From NCBI GenBank assembly GCA_016789265.1, contig JAEUQK010000015.1, positions 1 to 64,000 of the forward strand: a stretch of DNA of 64,000 nucleotides, in the 5' to 3' direction. The notes beneath the pieces were generated by a model. That model saw only the letters and a program-made list of their open reading frames with translations, made no database searches and was not told the origin of the DNA. The position numbers were made by a program, and so were the translations under genes. Numbering within the stretch: the first letter of the stretch is position 1; each line of letters begins with the position of its first letter. Shown here one piece after another: positions 45,092 to 53,697 of the stretch. Source of the DNA: Blastocatellia bacterium. GTDB taxonomy: Bacteria > Acidobacteriota > Blastocatellia > Pyrinomonadales > Pyrinomonadaceae.

Positions 45092-46612
45092 ATGATCCGA
45101 AAAGTCCTTTCGTTATCGCTCTTGACCGCAATACTCGTCTCCGCAACATTCGCTCAGGCCAACCCGTCGTCTTTCTCCGGCAAACGCGTGAATCGCATCG
45201 TCGTTCGCAATGCGACGATCGTTGACGGCAGCGGAAAGCCCGCGGCCGGGCCGTTCGACATCGTTATCGAAAACGGCGTATTCACCGAGATACAAAGCTT
45301 CGACCCCGTTGCGGCTAAAGAGGGAAAGGCGGCGCGGCCGAAGGCCGGCGATCTCGAGATCGACGCGACGGGCAAATACGTTTTGCCGGGGTTGATCAAT
45401 CTCCACGGCCACACACAGGACGAACGCGGCGGGGTTCCGATGCCCGTCGAGTACGTTACGAAGATGTGGCTCGCATGCGGCATTACGACAGTCCGAGACG
45501 CTTGGGCAAACAAGAAGATCCTCGGCTATCGCGACCAGATAAACGCCGGCACGCTCGTCGGACCTCGGATCTATCCTTACGGCGGCTATTACTATCCGCC
45601 CGTGCCGTCCACGCCAGAGCAGGCACGCCAGCGCGTCCGCGACCTGAAAGCCGCCGGTTACGACGGCATCAAGCTCTACACCATCGACCGCGATCTGATG
45701 GCAGCAATGATGGACGAGGCGAAAAAGCAAGGTCTTCGCGTTATGCATCACGTCGGTGTCGAAGAGACCAACGCGTGGGACGACATCAAATACGGCACCA
45801 CGACCATCGAACATTGGTACGGCATTCCCGACGCAGCGATCGAATCCGGCCGCCAGAATTTTCCCGCCGAATATAACTACAACAACGAAGTCGATCGTTT
45901 CCGATACGCCGGTCGCCTCTGGCGTGAAGCAAACTGGGACCGCTTGATGAAAGTGCTCGACGCGATGGTCGAGGCCGGTGTCGCTTGGAACCCGACACTC
46001 GATATCTATGACGCATCGCGCGACCTGCAGCGCGCCCAAACGAATCCTGCTTTCGCCGAATATCTCCACCCGGTTTTGGAAGAATATTTTCGCCCGAACC
46101 CGGCGAACCACGGTTCGTACTTCATCGGCTGGACATCGACCGACGAAGCGTTCTGGAAAGAGAATTACCGCATCTGGATGAAGGCTCTCTATGAGTTTGA
46201 AAAACGCGGCGGCGTTATCGGTACCGGCGACGATGCGGGCTTCATTTATCAGATGTATGGTTTTGGGCTGCTCCGCGAACTGGAACTGCATCAGGAGGCC
46301 GGATTTCATCCGCTAAAGGTCATACAGCACGCGACGAGCAACGGTGCGAAGATACTCGGCAAGGAAGACTCGATCGGCCGTATCCGCGTCGGCTATAAGG
46401 CCGACCTGATCGTCGTGAACGGCAACCCGCTCGCCGATCTCAAAGTCCTCTACCCGACCGGTACCGAAGAGATCCGCGACGGCAAAGCGATAAAGACCGG
46501 CGGGATCGAATGGACGATCGTCGGCGGGACTCCGTATCACGTCCCGACGCTCTCCCGCGAGATCCGCGACCTCGTCGCAAAAGCACGCGCCGCCGTCCCG
46601 AAGGGCAGATAG
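45092..46612 (+). CDS. Secreted amidohydrolase (imidazolonepropionase-like)
   Basis: A 506-residue exported metal-dependent hydrolase. Signal peptide at the ATG 45092 (MIRKVLSLSLLTAILVSATFAQ); the 31 codons upstream look noncoding. Metal motif HGHTQDERG near residue 100, KLYTID and MHHVGVEETN, TTTIEHWYG and GTGDDAGF supply the remaining ligand positions of the amidohydrolase superfamily. The secreted form and context do not give the substrate (peptidase-like or cyclic amide hydrolase are possible). Confidence 0.85.
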   Translation: MIRKVLSLSLLTAILVSATFAQANPSSFSGKRVNRIVVRNATIVDGSGKPAAGPFDIVIENGVFTEIQSFDPVAAKEGKAARPKAGDLEIDATGKYVLPGLINLHGHTQDERGGVPMPVEYVTKMWLACGITTVRDAWANKKILGYRDQINAGTLVGPRIYPYGGYYYPPVPSTPEQARQRVRDLKAAGYDGIKLYTIDRDLMAAMMDEAKKQGLRVMHHVGVEETNAWDDIKYGTTTIEHWYGIPDAAIESGRQNFPAEYNYNNEVDRFRYAGRLWREANWDRLMKVLDAMVEAGVAWNPTLDIYDASRDLQRAQTNPAFAEYLHPVLEEYFRPNPANHGSYFIGWTSTDEAFWKENYRIWMKALYEFEKRGGVIGTGDDAGFIYQMYGFGLLRELELHQEAGFHPLKVIQHATSNGAKILGKEDSIGRIRVGYKADLIVVNGNPLADLKVLYPTGTEEIRDGKAIKTGGIEWTIVGGTPYHVPTLSREIRDLVAKARAAVPKGR

Positions 46613-46923
46613 CCACGCCGTTTACAGCGTGGGCCCGTCGCCAACAGATCCCTTAGCCCGCTTCAGCGGGCTTGCTCGACCTCGGCTGGCGCCAAAATAA
46701 AAAGGGCGTTAAAACGCCCTTTCAATTCATACCCGATCGAAACCATTCTCTTTTGCCCTTTTCCTGTTTCGTGGTTGAAAAACGAAGATCGAACCACGAA
46801 GTAAGAAAATAAGAAAAGAAGAAAGCGAGAAATTCTCAATTATCCATTGTCAATCATCCATTGCCGCCATTTGCCCGGCCCTTCGCAGCCTATAACTCTC
46901 AATTCTCAACTCTAAATTCTCAA
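46613..46923. other. Intergenic region with a 15-bp direct repeat and low-complexity sequence
   Basis: 311 bp without a gene. AAATTCTCAATTATC occurs at 46830-46844 and again at 46914-46928, where it runs into the 3' end of the broken RHS gene. Variants of TCTCAA(T/C) (46898-46907) and CAATCATCC lie between. A purine-rich tract spans ~46790-46831. A terminator (46701-46722) is at the upstream end. Confidence 0.6.
46701..46722. terminator. Palindromic terminator after the amidohydrolase gene
   Basis: A perfect 10-bp palindrome AAAGGGCGTT-AA-AACGCCCTTT. A- and T-rich flanks occur on each side, but no long T-run follows on the plus strand, so it may work weakly in either direction. Confidence 0.55.
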
Positions 46924-48147
46924 TTATCTTTTGCTGCCTTCGCTTTTCCAAACCGTGTTGACGTTAACGTCGAAACCCTGCGTTGTGGTCTGGGTCGCCG
47001 TCGTCCGATTATATGCCTGGTACGAATATGAACTGCTTGAATGCGATGACGTCCGGTTTCCAACCGCATCAAACGCGTAGCTCTCATTACCATTCGTTGT
47101 ATCGACAACCGACGTCAAACGATCCAGATTGTCATAACCAAACGTCCGGTTTCGTGTCGGCTCTGTTATTCCGGCGATCTGATTTGCGTTATTGTAACCG
47201 TACTGCCGGTCAAACAGCGTTTCCGTCGCGTTTATGTCCTTTTGCCGCTTTAGCCTCGACATCCCGTCGTATTCGTAACTCGTCAACACACCATTCGGAA
47301 AGCTTCGGGAGATCAAACGATTCGCGTTGTCGTAACCGTAGGTGACGGTCGCACTGTCGGCAATGTTCGTTATCCCGCTCAAACGATCGGCGTTGTCATA
47401 CGCATAAGTCGCGTAATTCGTGCCGTCGAGTTTCAACTGCGTCCGATTCGAATTCGCGTCGTAGCCGTATTCGATCACCTTTCCCCAGACGTCGGTTTCC
47501 GTCTTCAGGCGATTCCGGCTGTCTTATATGAACGCGACTGTGCCTGTGGAGTTCACGGCGGTCAGCAGACGCGACAATTCGTCATAGGTAAAGTTCACCG
47601 TCGGATCAATCTCCGTGTTCGGCGAACCGGAAACATATGTGATCTTTTTGAGACGATTCAGCACGTCGTATTCGTAGTTGGTCACACGCCCTGCATAGTC
47701 TGTGCGTCTTGTCCTGTTCCCGACCGGATCGTATTCGAACGCCATCGTAGCCCCCGCCCTCGTCTGCGACAAAACTCGCCCGAGAGGGTCATATGTAAAT
47801 ATATACTCCTGATTAAGAGCATCTTACACTTTCGTCAACTGCGACCTGAGGTTGTATTCGAACTGTGTCAGTTTATTATCGGCATCGGTGATCTTGATCA
47901 GCCGGTTCAGGGCATCGTAATCGTAGGTTGTCGCACGGCCAGCGGTATCTATCCGCGTCTTAACGTTGCCAAGTTTGTCATAGGTCACACTTTCCTCCAG
48001 CCTCGCCGCACCCGAAGCCGCCGCAGGATAGATCACTCCGAACTCCGCAGGTTCAAGTGCCGAAGGCACACAGGAAATTGGCTCGATGCGAAGCGTCGGG
48101 CACTCGCCGCAATAAATTCGATGCACACCAATGGTATGCCAGATCAC
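46924..48147 (-). pseudogene. RHS/YD-repeat gene fragment interrupted by two in-frame TAA codons
   Basis: One minus-strand frame stays readable for about 1.2 kb and encodes YD repeats throughout (GRATTYDYDALNRLIKI, GRVTNYEYDVLNRLKK, NRTFGYDNLDRLTSV). It holds a TAA at 47824-47826 (after QLTKV; DALNQEYIFTYD continues beyond it) and another at 47524-47526 (after TGTVAFI; DSRNRLKTET continues). Both stops sit in the same frame, where a Lys and a Tyr codon would be expected. There is no conserved N- or C-terminus such as the RHS core end or toxin domain, so it looks like a decayed fragment. Readthrough cannot be excluded. Confidence 0.75.
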
Positions 48148-48262
48148 AGAAATACGTAAAAAAATCGGAGAATCGCAGGCCTGAAACCGCTCGGCGGAAT
48201 GTCACATCAACGTACCGAGAAACCGGCCTGATAACAAGAGGTGTTACGGATGATAAAAATAG

Positions 48263-48302
48263 AAAAAGCCCGGTGCGCTCTCCCCTTCACACCAGGCTTT
48301 TT
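48263..48302. terminator. Bidirectional terminator between the RHS remnant and the gene at 48349
   Basis: A 13-bp stem with one mismatch (AAAAGCCCGGTG-like 48263-48275 / 48290-48302), bordered by a T-run on the plus side and an A-tract on the minus side. The 3' end of the minus-strand gene at 48349 is ~50 bp away, so it probably ends that gene. Confidence 0.7.
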
Positions 48303-48348
48303 CGAAATGGCCGCCGGAAAAACCTAGAACGACCAAACTTAAACTTTT

Positions 48349-48966
48349 TCAAAACTCTCTCGCTGGCAGCACCAGCTCTTTTTTCAACTCGATCTCGAAC
48401 ACCTCAGCGGTTCGGATCCTCACGTCCCGCCCTTTCTTTATCAACACGCCGCCGGTTCCCGCACCGGCACCGATCGCTGCCCCGATCGCGGTGCCATTTT
48501 CAATATCTGCCGCCGAACCGATTATCGCTCCCGCGGCGGCCGAACCTGCGATCAACAGGAACGCGAACACGCCACGCGACGGAGCCCGTAGCGGCTTTAC
48601 TAAACGGCCTTCCATGGGCAACGCCGAATCGAGGTTTAGCCTGAGGCGGTCGAAGATAACTTCAAGCCTGCCGTCTGCGTTTCCAAATCCGGCCGGCGAC
48701 GCCTTTTCAATTCGGCCGTCGATCCGTGTTCCGACGGGTATCACGACTGCGCCGCGGTTCGAGACCGCTTCGGCGATCGTTACGAAGAACGTGTCGTTCA
48801 CCGACGCCGCTCTCGAATTGATCTCGGTGTCCATCTTTACGCGAAAGCGTTTCCCCGCAGGCAGCGTGTAGATGGAATCGGGCTGTGCCGTTGCCACCAA
48901 AGAAGAGCTGAGAAAGATCAAAGTCGAAACCGCGAAGACTTTGGTGCTTGAAATGATGGAACTCAT
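48349..48966 (-). CDS. Exported protein of unknown function with a glycine-zipper-like segment
   Basis: A 205-residue exported protein: signal core STLIFLSSSLVATAQ; then a beta-rich domain (LPAGKRFRVKMDTEINSRAAS, VVIPVGTRIDGRIEKA, DRLRLNLDSALPMEGRL) reminiscent of the TrbI/VirB10-type beta-barrel pattern; then a hydrophobic Gly/Ala-rich segment (residues ~140-180, AGSAAAGAIIGSAAD, GAAIGAGAGTGG). The function is not known. ATG 48966 is chosen for the signal peptide; the annotated frame extends 10 codons upstream. Envelope location is likely. Confidence 0.65.
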   Translation of the reverse strand: MSSIISSTKVFAVSTLIFLSSSLVATAQPDSIYTLPAGKRFRVKMDTEINSRAASVNDTFFVTIAEAVSNRGAVVIPVGTRIDGRIEKASPAGFGNADGRLEVIFDRLRLNLDSALPMEGRLVKPLRAPSRGVFAFLLIAGSAAAGAIIGSAADIENGTAIGAAIGAGAGTGGVLIKKGRDVRIRTAEVFEIELKKELVLPAREF

Positions 48967-49165
48967 GTTCTGACCTCCATCTTCGCGGATATTCAAACGA
49001 CATCCGCGAAGCGTATTTGCAAGGTTTATGCCAGTAGGGCCTGGCGCCTTCTAAGTGTTTGAAATACTTGTAGTTAGCTAAAAGCCCGGCCAAAAAGGCC
49101 GGACCTTCAACCCTAAACCGCTTACCGTATCGTTTATGGGATGCACGAAATCGGGCGTGAGTGGC

Positions 49166-49735
49166 TTATTGCAGGATCGGGTGCGAACCGCCTTGACTGT
49201 GGTCCTTGGTCGATTCGTAGCGGCGGCGGTCGTTGTGATAGAGGATCAGATGTTCGCCCTCATATCTGACGACATCCGAGACGCGGTTAAAGTCTTTAGT
49301 GTGTTCGGCTATGACAAACGAACACGGGCTGTTTGAAATGACCATTCCGGCTGCGTAAATATATCCACCCTGGTCATATACCGAACCGGCGTATTGTGCC
49401 GCCCCGACCGCGATATCCGGTGAATAAACGCCATCTGCGTTCTTTTGCCGGTCAGCTTTGCCGATAAAGATCGTGTAGTCGGAATAATTCAACTTCCGGC
49501 GATAGCCGTTCTTTCGGGCAACGGCAAACAGGTCGTCGAGCCCCTTGTCGATCGCGTCGAGCATTTGCCGAGATGGTTTTTTCACCGCAAGGACATTGGC
49601 ACCGTCGGGCGTGGTCGCGCTGAAGGCGAAGCGGTCGCCGGTAATACGCTGGGCCTTGGCCACAACGCTTGATTGTGCGGCAACGCTAAATGCGAAAATG
49701 GTCGCGAGCAATATGAATAATATAAATCGTTTCAT
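49166..49735 (-). CDS. Exported protein of unknown function
   Basis: A 189-residue protein with a signal peptide (MKRFILFILLATIFAFSVAAQ). The mature part has the segments GYRRKLNYSDYTIFIGKA, SPDIAVGAAQYAGSVYDQGGYIYAAG and FNRVSDVVRYEGEHLILYH. No family recognised. Ends in a polar His-rich tail. Not in an obvious operon; the penicillin acylase gene lies upstream on the same strand. Confidence 0.6.
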   Translation of the reverse strand: MKRFILFILLATIFAFSVAAQSSVVAKAQRITGDRFAFSATTPDGANVLAVKKPSRQMLDAIDKGLDDLFAVARKNGYRRKLNYSDYTIFIGKADRQKNADGVYSPDIAVGAAQYAGSVYDQGGYIYAAGMVISNSPCSFVIAEHTKDFNRVSDVVRYEGEHLILYHNDRRRYESTKDHSQGGSHPILQ

Positions 49736-49786
49736 TTTGATTCCCCCATTTTTCACACAGCAATCTGAGTACCAATACCTGTCCGG

Positions 49787-51976
49787 TCAATTCCCGGGCT
49801 TATAAGTCCGCTCGGTATGACCGGTCAGCTGTGAAGGATAAAAATAGACCTCGCGGAGGTTTCCGGTGCTGTAGCGCTCGGCCTGGTCATTGAAATGTTT
49901 CGACTTGGGGTCACCGCTTTCGCCGCCCGCCGTTACGGCCTTTGCACGGACCGTTTTTCCGAATTCAACGACCGCGACAAAGCTGTTTCCGCTGGTGCCA
50001 TACCATTTTTTCGAACCGCGAAAAGGCCTCGCACCGAACGAAGCAAGCGAACCCCAGTTTCCGGATGTGAAACCGACCGGAATGCTAGGTGCGACATCGC
50101 TGAACGGATGCACTATTTCAGGCGAGATACGTTGGAAACGGTTGATCTCTCCCCAAGGTGTCTGCCATTTACCGAAATCCGAAGTCAGTTTGTCGGTTGC
50201 GGTGGACAAGGCCTCTAACAACTGGAAAGGGGTCGCTTTTTTCGAAATAAAATCTTCAGGAGACATTCCGGACTTTCGGCCCTCGGCGGCCACCTTGCGA
50301 ACGAGGTTATCCGCCCAGAACACGGCAAGCGACGTAGGCACCGACTCGGTTGACCATCTTAGGTCCCACGAGCGAAGGACGTCGATCTGGCCGGAAAGTT
50401 TGGACTTTAGCGGATCAGCTGCAGACAAACCGTCCCAGGCCTTTATCAACGCCGGAAGCGTTCTTTCAAACCAGGGAAGATAGCTGTCGTATGCCGCCGC
50501 TTTCAGCGATTCCAAGGTAAAGTCCTTCTTGTTTTGGAGGACCAAGACAGCGTGGCGGCCGCGGGCACTTTCCTCGCCGCTGTCCACATACTTTGGGTAA
50601 TCGGACTGTTTCAGGCTGCCCGATCCCGCAGCGGACCACGGCCAGTCGTTACTGTTATAGACCCAGCCACTTGCTGGATTCTTAAGGTTCGGCAATTCAT
50701 TGAACGACATTATCCCTTTCCAATCGGACGCGGGGTCGCTCCCGTCTACAGGCTCGGTCCAGTCGAATTTTGGATCCCGCCTAGGCACAAAGTTCGGATG
50801 GAAGTATGAAATGTTGCCTTCGGCATCAGCGTAGAGCGTAGCGTTCGATGAATTAGCCTGCAAAGCCATCACCTGTTTGAACTCGGTGTAATTTTTGGCT
50901 TTCGTGCGGCCGTATGATTGCATCAGCGCTTCGACCGGCTTGTTCATCAAACCGATACTGACCCATTTGTCCTTTTCAGACCGTATGATCGGACCATGAT
51001 GTGTATGAAACGTTGCGAACGAGCGTTCCGAAGTGCCTTGACCAGTCTTGACCACAACCTTGATCGTCTTTACCGTCACTGGGCGCTCGTCAGAGCCGTG
51101 TTTGTAAAAGTAACGATCCCCGTTCTTGACGACGGTTTCTTGGAACTCGTCGATAGCATCGACAGCGCTCGAGGTGTGCATCCATCCGAGGCGTTCATTA
51201 AAGCCTTGGTAGATGAAGAACTGACCCCACGTTACCGCGCCATAGGCATTTAGTCCTTGCTTGCTCGTCATCTGCAGTTCGGAGCGAAAGTAGAACGACG
51301 TGTGCGGGTTGATCAGCAGCAGCGCGTTCTTATTTACGGTGTTGACCGGGGCGATCGCAATGCCGTTCGAACCTGTTGGTTCAGCCAAAGGATCACGTTC
51401 GACCGGCATTGCGTAGGCCATCGCATCGTCCTCGTAAAAGGCGCGAAGCTGGCGGAGGTCTATACTCTCGATGTCTCCGCCAATACTGCCCTCTGTAAAG
51501 CTGAGGGCCATCCATGGCTCGAACCTGGTGATGACGCGAGGCTTAACGTTAGGATGTTTCGACAAGTAAAAATTCAATCCGTCTGCCCAAGCGGTCATCA
51601 ATTGCTTCAGCCAAATGGGACTTTTTGCGTAATGAGCCTTTAGGCCTTCGGGATCGATAAACAGCCGTTGCCGAAGGTCGCTCCATATCGCAGACTCACC
51701 TTCGGCCTCAGCCATTCGGCCAAGCGAATTAAGGTAATTTGTCTCGATGCGATTAAAATCGTCCTCCGCCTGTGCGTAGATCATGCCGAAAACGGCGTCA
51801 GCATCGGACTTGCCCGAAACATGCGCAATGCCCCAATCGTCACGAGTGATCGTCACATTCTGAACATGCGCGGCCCAGCGCCGCTGTTCAACGCTTTGGG
51901 CTGATACCGCCAGGTAAGAAAAAAGGAAAATGACGAAGTATGTAAGGCCTGTCAGGCGGAAGATGGGTTGCTTCAT
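49787..51976 (-). CDS. Penicillin acylase family Ntn-hydrolase (possible AHL acylase)
   Basis: A 729-residue exported hydrolase of the penicillin acylase/PvdQ/QuiP family, made as a precursor and self-cleaved to alpha and beta chains. A signal peptide is present (YFVIFLFSYLAVSAQ). The pre-sequence starts VTITRDDWGIAHVSG. The nucleophile Ser follows Gly in PTGSNGIAIAP near residue 204, as required for autocleavage. PHTSFYFRSELQ and GFNERLGWMHTSS follow in the beta chain. Substrate (N-acyl-homoserine lactone, beta-lactam or other amide) is unknown; periplasmic. Confidence 0.88.
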   Translation of the reverse strand: MKQPIFRLTGLTYFVIFLFSYLAVSAQSVEQRRWAAHVQNVTITRDDWGIAHVSGKSDADAVFGMIYAQAEDDFNRIETNYLNSLGRMAEAEGESAIWSDLRQRLFIDPEGLKAHYAKSPIWLKQLMTAWADGLNFYLSKHPNVKPRVITRFEPWMALSFTEGSIGGDIESIDLRQLRAFYEDDAMAYAMPVERDPLAEPTGSNGIAIAPVNTVNKNALLLINPHTSFYFRSELQMTSKQGLNAYGAVTWGQFFIYQGFNERLGWMHTSSAVDAIDEFQETVVKNGDRYFYKHGSDERPVTVKTIKVVVKTGQGTSERSFATFHTHHGPIIRSEKDKWVSIGLMNKPVEALMQSYGRTKAKNYTEFKQVMALQANSSNATLYADAEGNISYFHPNFVPRRDPKFDWTEPVDGSDPASDWKGIMSFNELPNLKNPASGWVYNSNDWPWSAAGSGSLKQSDYPKYVDSGEESARGRHAVLVLQNKKDFTLESLKAAAYDSYLPWFERTLPALIKAWDGLSAADPLKSKLSGQIDVLRSWDLRWSTESVPTSLAVFWADNLVRKVAAEGRKSGMSPEDFISKKATPFQLLEALSTATDKLTSDFGKWQTPWGEINRFQRISPEIVHPFSDVAPSIPVGFTSGNWGSLASFGARPFRGSKKWYGTSGNSFVAVVEFGKTVRAKAVTAGGESGDPKSKHFNDQAERYSTGNLREVYFYPSQLTGHTERTYKPGN

Positions 51977-52007
51977 TTGTATGCGTGCGAAAAGAAGGAA
52001 AAGAATG

Positions 52008-52094
52008 GTGCTGAGGGCGGGAATCGAACCCGCACGCCCCTAAGGACACGGGATTTTAAGTCCCGGGCGTCTACCAATTCCGCCACCCCAGCAC
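52008..52094 (-). tRNA. tRNA-Leu (anticodon TAA)
   Basis: An 87-nt minus-strand tRNA. Read 5'->3' it opens GTGCTGG and ends TCAGCAC; the acceptor pairs with one G-T wobble. D-arm GGCGGAATTGGTAGACGC, anticodon stem CGGGA/TCCCG with loop CTTAAAA (anticodon TAA), long variable arm and T-arm GCGGGTTCGATTCCCGC. The long variable arm and the anticodon both indicate leucine. No CCA is encoded. It ends 31 bp upstream of the penicillin acylase start codon. Confidence 0.95.
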
Positions 52095-52214
52095 GTAACT
52101 GAAGATTATCACGAGTCATTTCGCTATCAAAAGACGTCTGCTCAAGCATCACGATCTAACCCCTTGGTTCCGGCTATGTTATCATTGCCGCAGAATCTCT
52201 TGTTTTCCAAAGTT

Positions 52215-52691
52215 ATGGAAAAGCTGACCTGGATCGTTTGGCTTATTCTTGGCGTGATGTTGATCGTCGCCGAGACGTTTACGCTTGGGTTTGTGCTCCT
52301 TTGGTTTGGTATCGGAGCATTTGCCGCGGCACTCGCGGGCTTTTTTGAGGTAGGTTTGCTGTGGCAATTTGTTATCTTTGCGGCCGTCTCGATCGCGCTC
52401 ACGGCGATGTCGCGAACGATCTTTTCTAATTATCTTGCTCACCGCGACGAAGACACGGTCAAAATGGGCATAGATTCACTGCCGGGTCAGATCGGAACGG
52501 TCTCAGTGGGAAGCACAGGTGCACTTAACGAAGGTGCAGTTAAGGTCTATGGCTCAACGTGGACTGCTTTTCCTGTAGACAGCGATACTAAGTTGATCGA
52601 GGGCGAAAAGGTTGAGGTCGTTAGTGTGAAAGGGTCGTCTATATTTGTTAGGCCGGTGGTTAAGGAACTGCCGGGTTGGCGTGGCGACTAA
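52215..52691 (+). CDS. NfeD-like membrane protein (short form)
   Basis: A 158-residue protein with two or three transmembrane segments (WIVWLILGVMLIVAETFTLGFVLLWFGIGAFAAALAG) and a C-terminal OB-fold domain (QIGTVSVGSTGALNEGAVKVYGSTWTAFPVD, EKVEVVSVKGSSIFVRPV). The short NfeD class lacks the protease part and may act in membrane quality control. The ATG 52215 is preferred to starts at 52164/52176. It converges with the phosphatase gene, overlapping by 4 bp. Confidence 0.83.
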   Translation: MEKLTWIVWLILGVMLIVAETFTLGFVLLWFGIGAFAAALAGFFEVGLLWQFVIFAAVSIALTAMSRTIFSNYLAHRDEDTVKMGIDSLPGQIGTVSVGSTGALNEGAVKVYGSTWTAFPVDSDTKLIEGEKVEVVSVKGSSIFVRPVVKELPGWRGD

Positions 52692-53638
52692 ACTATCTCA
52701 GCGGTGTCGTCTTCATCGAGATCCTGGTCAGCCGTGTCGTGAATATTCCCCAGATCGATAAGTTCCAACTGAACATCTTCACCTTCCGGTTCTGGTAGGC
52801 CGTCGCCCGTAAGCTTTGCGATTATGACCGTGATATTGTCCTCGCCGCCATTCTCGTTTGCTTCTTTTACCAATTCAGCACAGGCTTGTTCAAGTGTTTG
52901 GACGTTTTCAGTGACGATCCGCTGCATGCTTGCCGCGCTAACCTTGTTGGAAAGACCGTCGCTGCAGAGAAGGACAACGTCGTCACGGCTGGGGCTCAGC
53001 CGAGCAGAGACCGGGTAGATCTCGTTCTGTGCCCCGAGCGCTTGAAGTATCACGTTCTTCAGCGTATGTGTCTCCGCTTCTTCCGGCGAGATCTGCTGTG
53101 CATCGATAAGCTGTTGAACCAGCGATTGGTCCTTCGTGATCTGGTAGATCCGTTCGTTGCGAATAAGGTAGGCACGGCTGTCACCCACCTGGATTATATC
53201 TACACCTCGCGGCGTCAATCCCAATCCGGTGAACGTCGCTCCCATGCCTTGAAACTGTGGGTCTGATCGGCCTTGCTGATGTACCAAATAGTTCGCGTAA
53301 ACGGTGGCATTATAAAGCTTCGCGATGAGGTTATAATCCATCGCTTCAGGTGTAAGGGTTTCCTCGATGTCTTCGTGAAGCAGTTTCTCGCAGACGCTCT
53401 CAACAGCCAACTTGCTCGCAACCTCGCCTGCAAGTGCCCCGCCCATGCCATCTGAGACCGCAAGCACGATACCGTTATCGTCCACGTCGAACGTCTGAGA
53501 TTCGATCACGAACTCGCCGCTGTCCTGCGAGCTGGTCCATGCCCGCGAGCGAGCGATATTCAGTAGGAGGTAATTATCTTCGTTGCCGCGGCGAACGCGG
53601 CCTACATGCGAAGTTGCGTGTATCTCGGCAGTGAACAT
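52688..53638 (-). CDS. PP2C-family Ser/Thr protein phosphatase
   Basis: A 316-residue soluble metal-dependent phosphatase. Metal-binding and catalytic motifs: RRGNEDNYLL (residues ~17-26), VSDGMGGALAGEVAS near 80-95, DSRAYLIRNERIYQITKDQSLVQQLID, VLLCSDGLSNKV and GGEDNITVI. The C-terminal tail is acidic (EDVQLELIDLGNI, LDEDDTAEIV). It would reverse Ser/Thr phosphorylation; no Hanks-type kinase is in the window. PP2C proteins also antagonise anti-sigma kinases, so a link to the STAS/RsbW-like module at 26-35 kb is possible but unproven. Confidence 0.9.
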   Translation of the reverse strand: MFTAEIHATSHVGRVRRGNEDNYLLLNIARSRAWTSSQDSGEFVIESQTFDVDDNGIVLAVSDGMGGALAGEVASKLAVESVCEKLLHEDIEETLTPEAMDYNLIAKLYNATVYANYLVHQQGRSDPQFQGMGATFTGLGLTPRGVDIIQVGDSRAYLIRNERIYQITKDQSLVQQLIDAQQISPEEAETHTLKNVILQALGAQNEIYPVSARLSPSRDDVVLLCSDGLSNKVSAASMQRIVTENVQTLEQACAELVKEANENGGEDNITVIIAKLTGDGLPEPEGEDVQLELIDLGNIHDTADQDLDEDDTAEIV

Positions 53639-53697
53639 ATTTATCGCAGTTCGGACTAAGGTACTATTAGTGAGGCGTTTGTACCAAATGCTCCGGA

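Noticed and set aside
45113..46309. 398-codon open frame antisense to the secreted amidohydrolase gene
   Set aside because: It lies entirely opposite a gene with signal peptide and metal motifs; its translation has no recognisable fold and it results from codon bias in GC-rich DNA.
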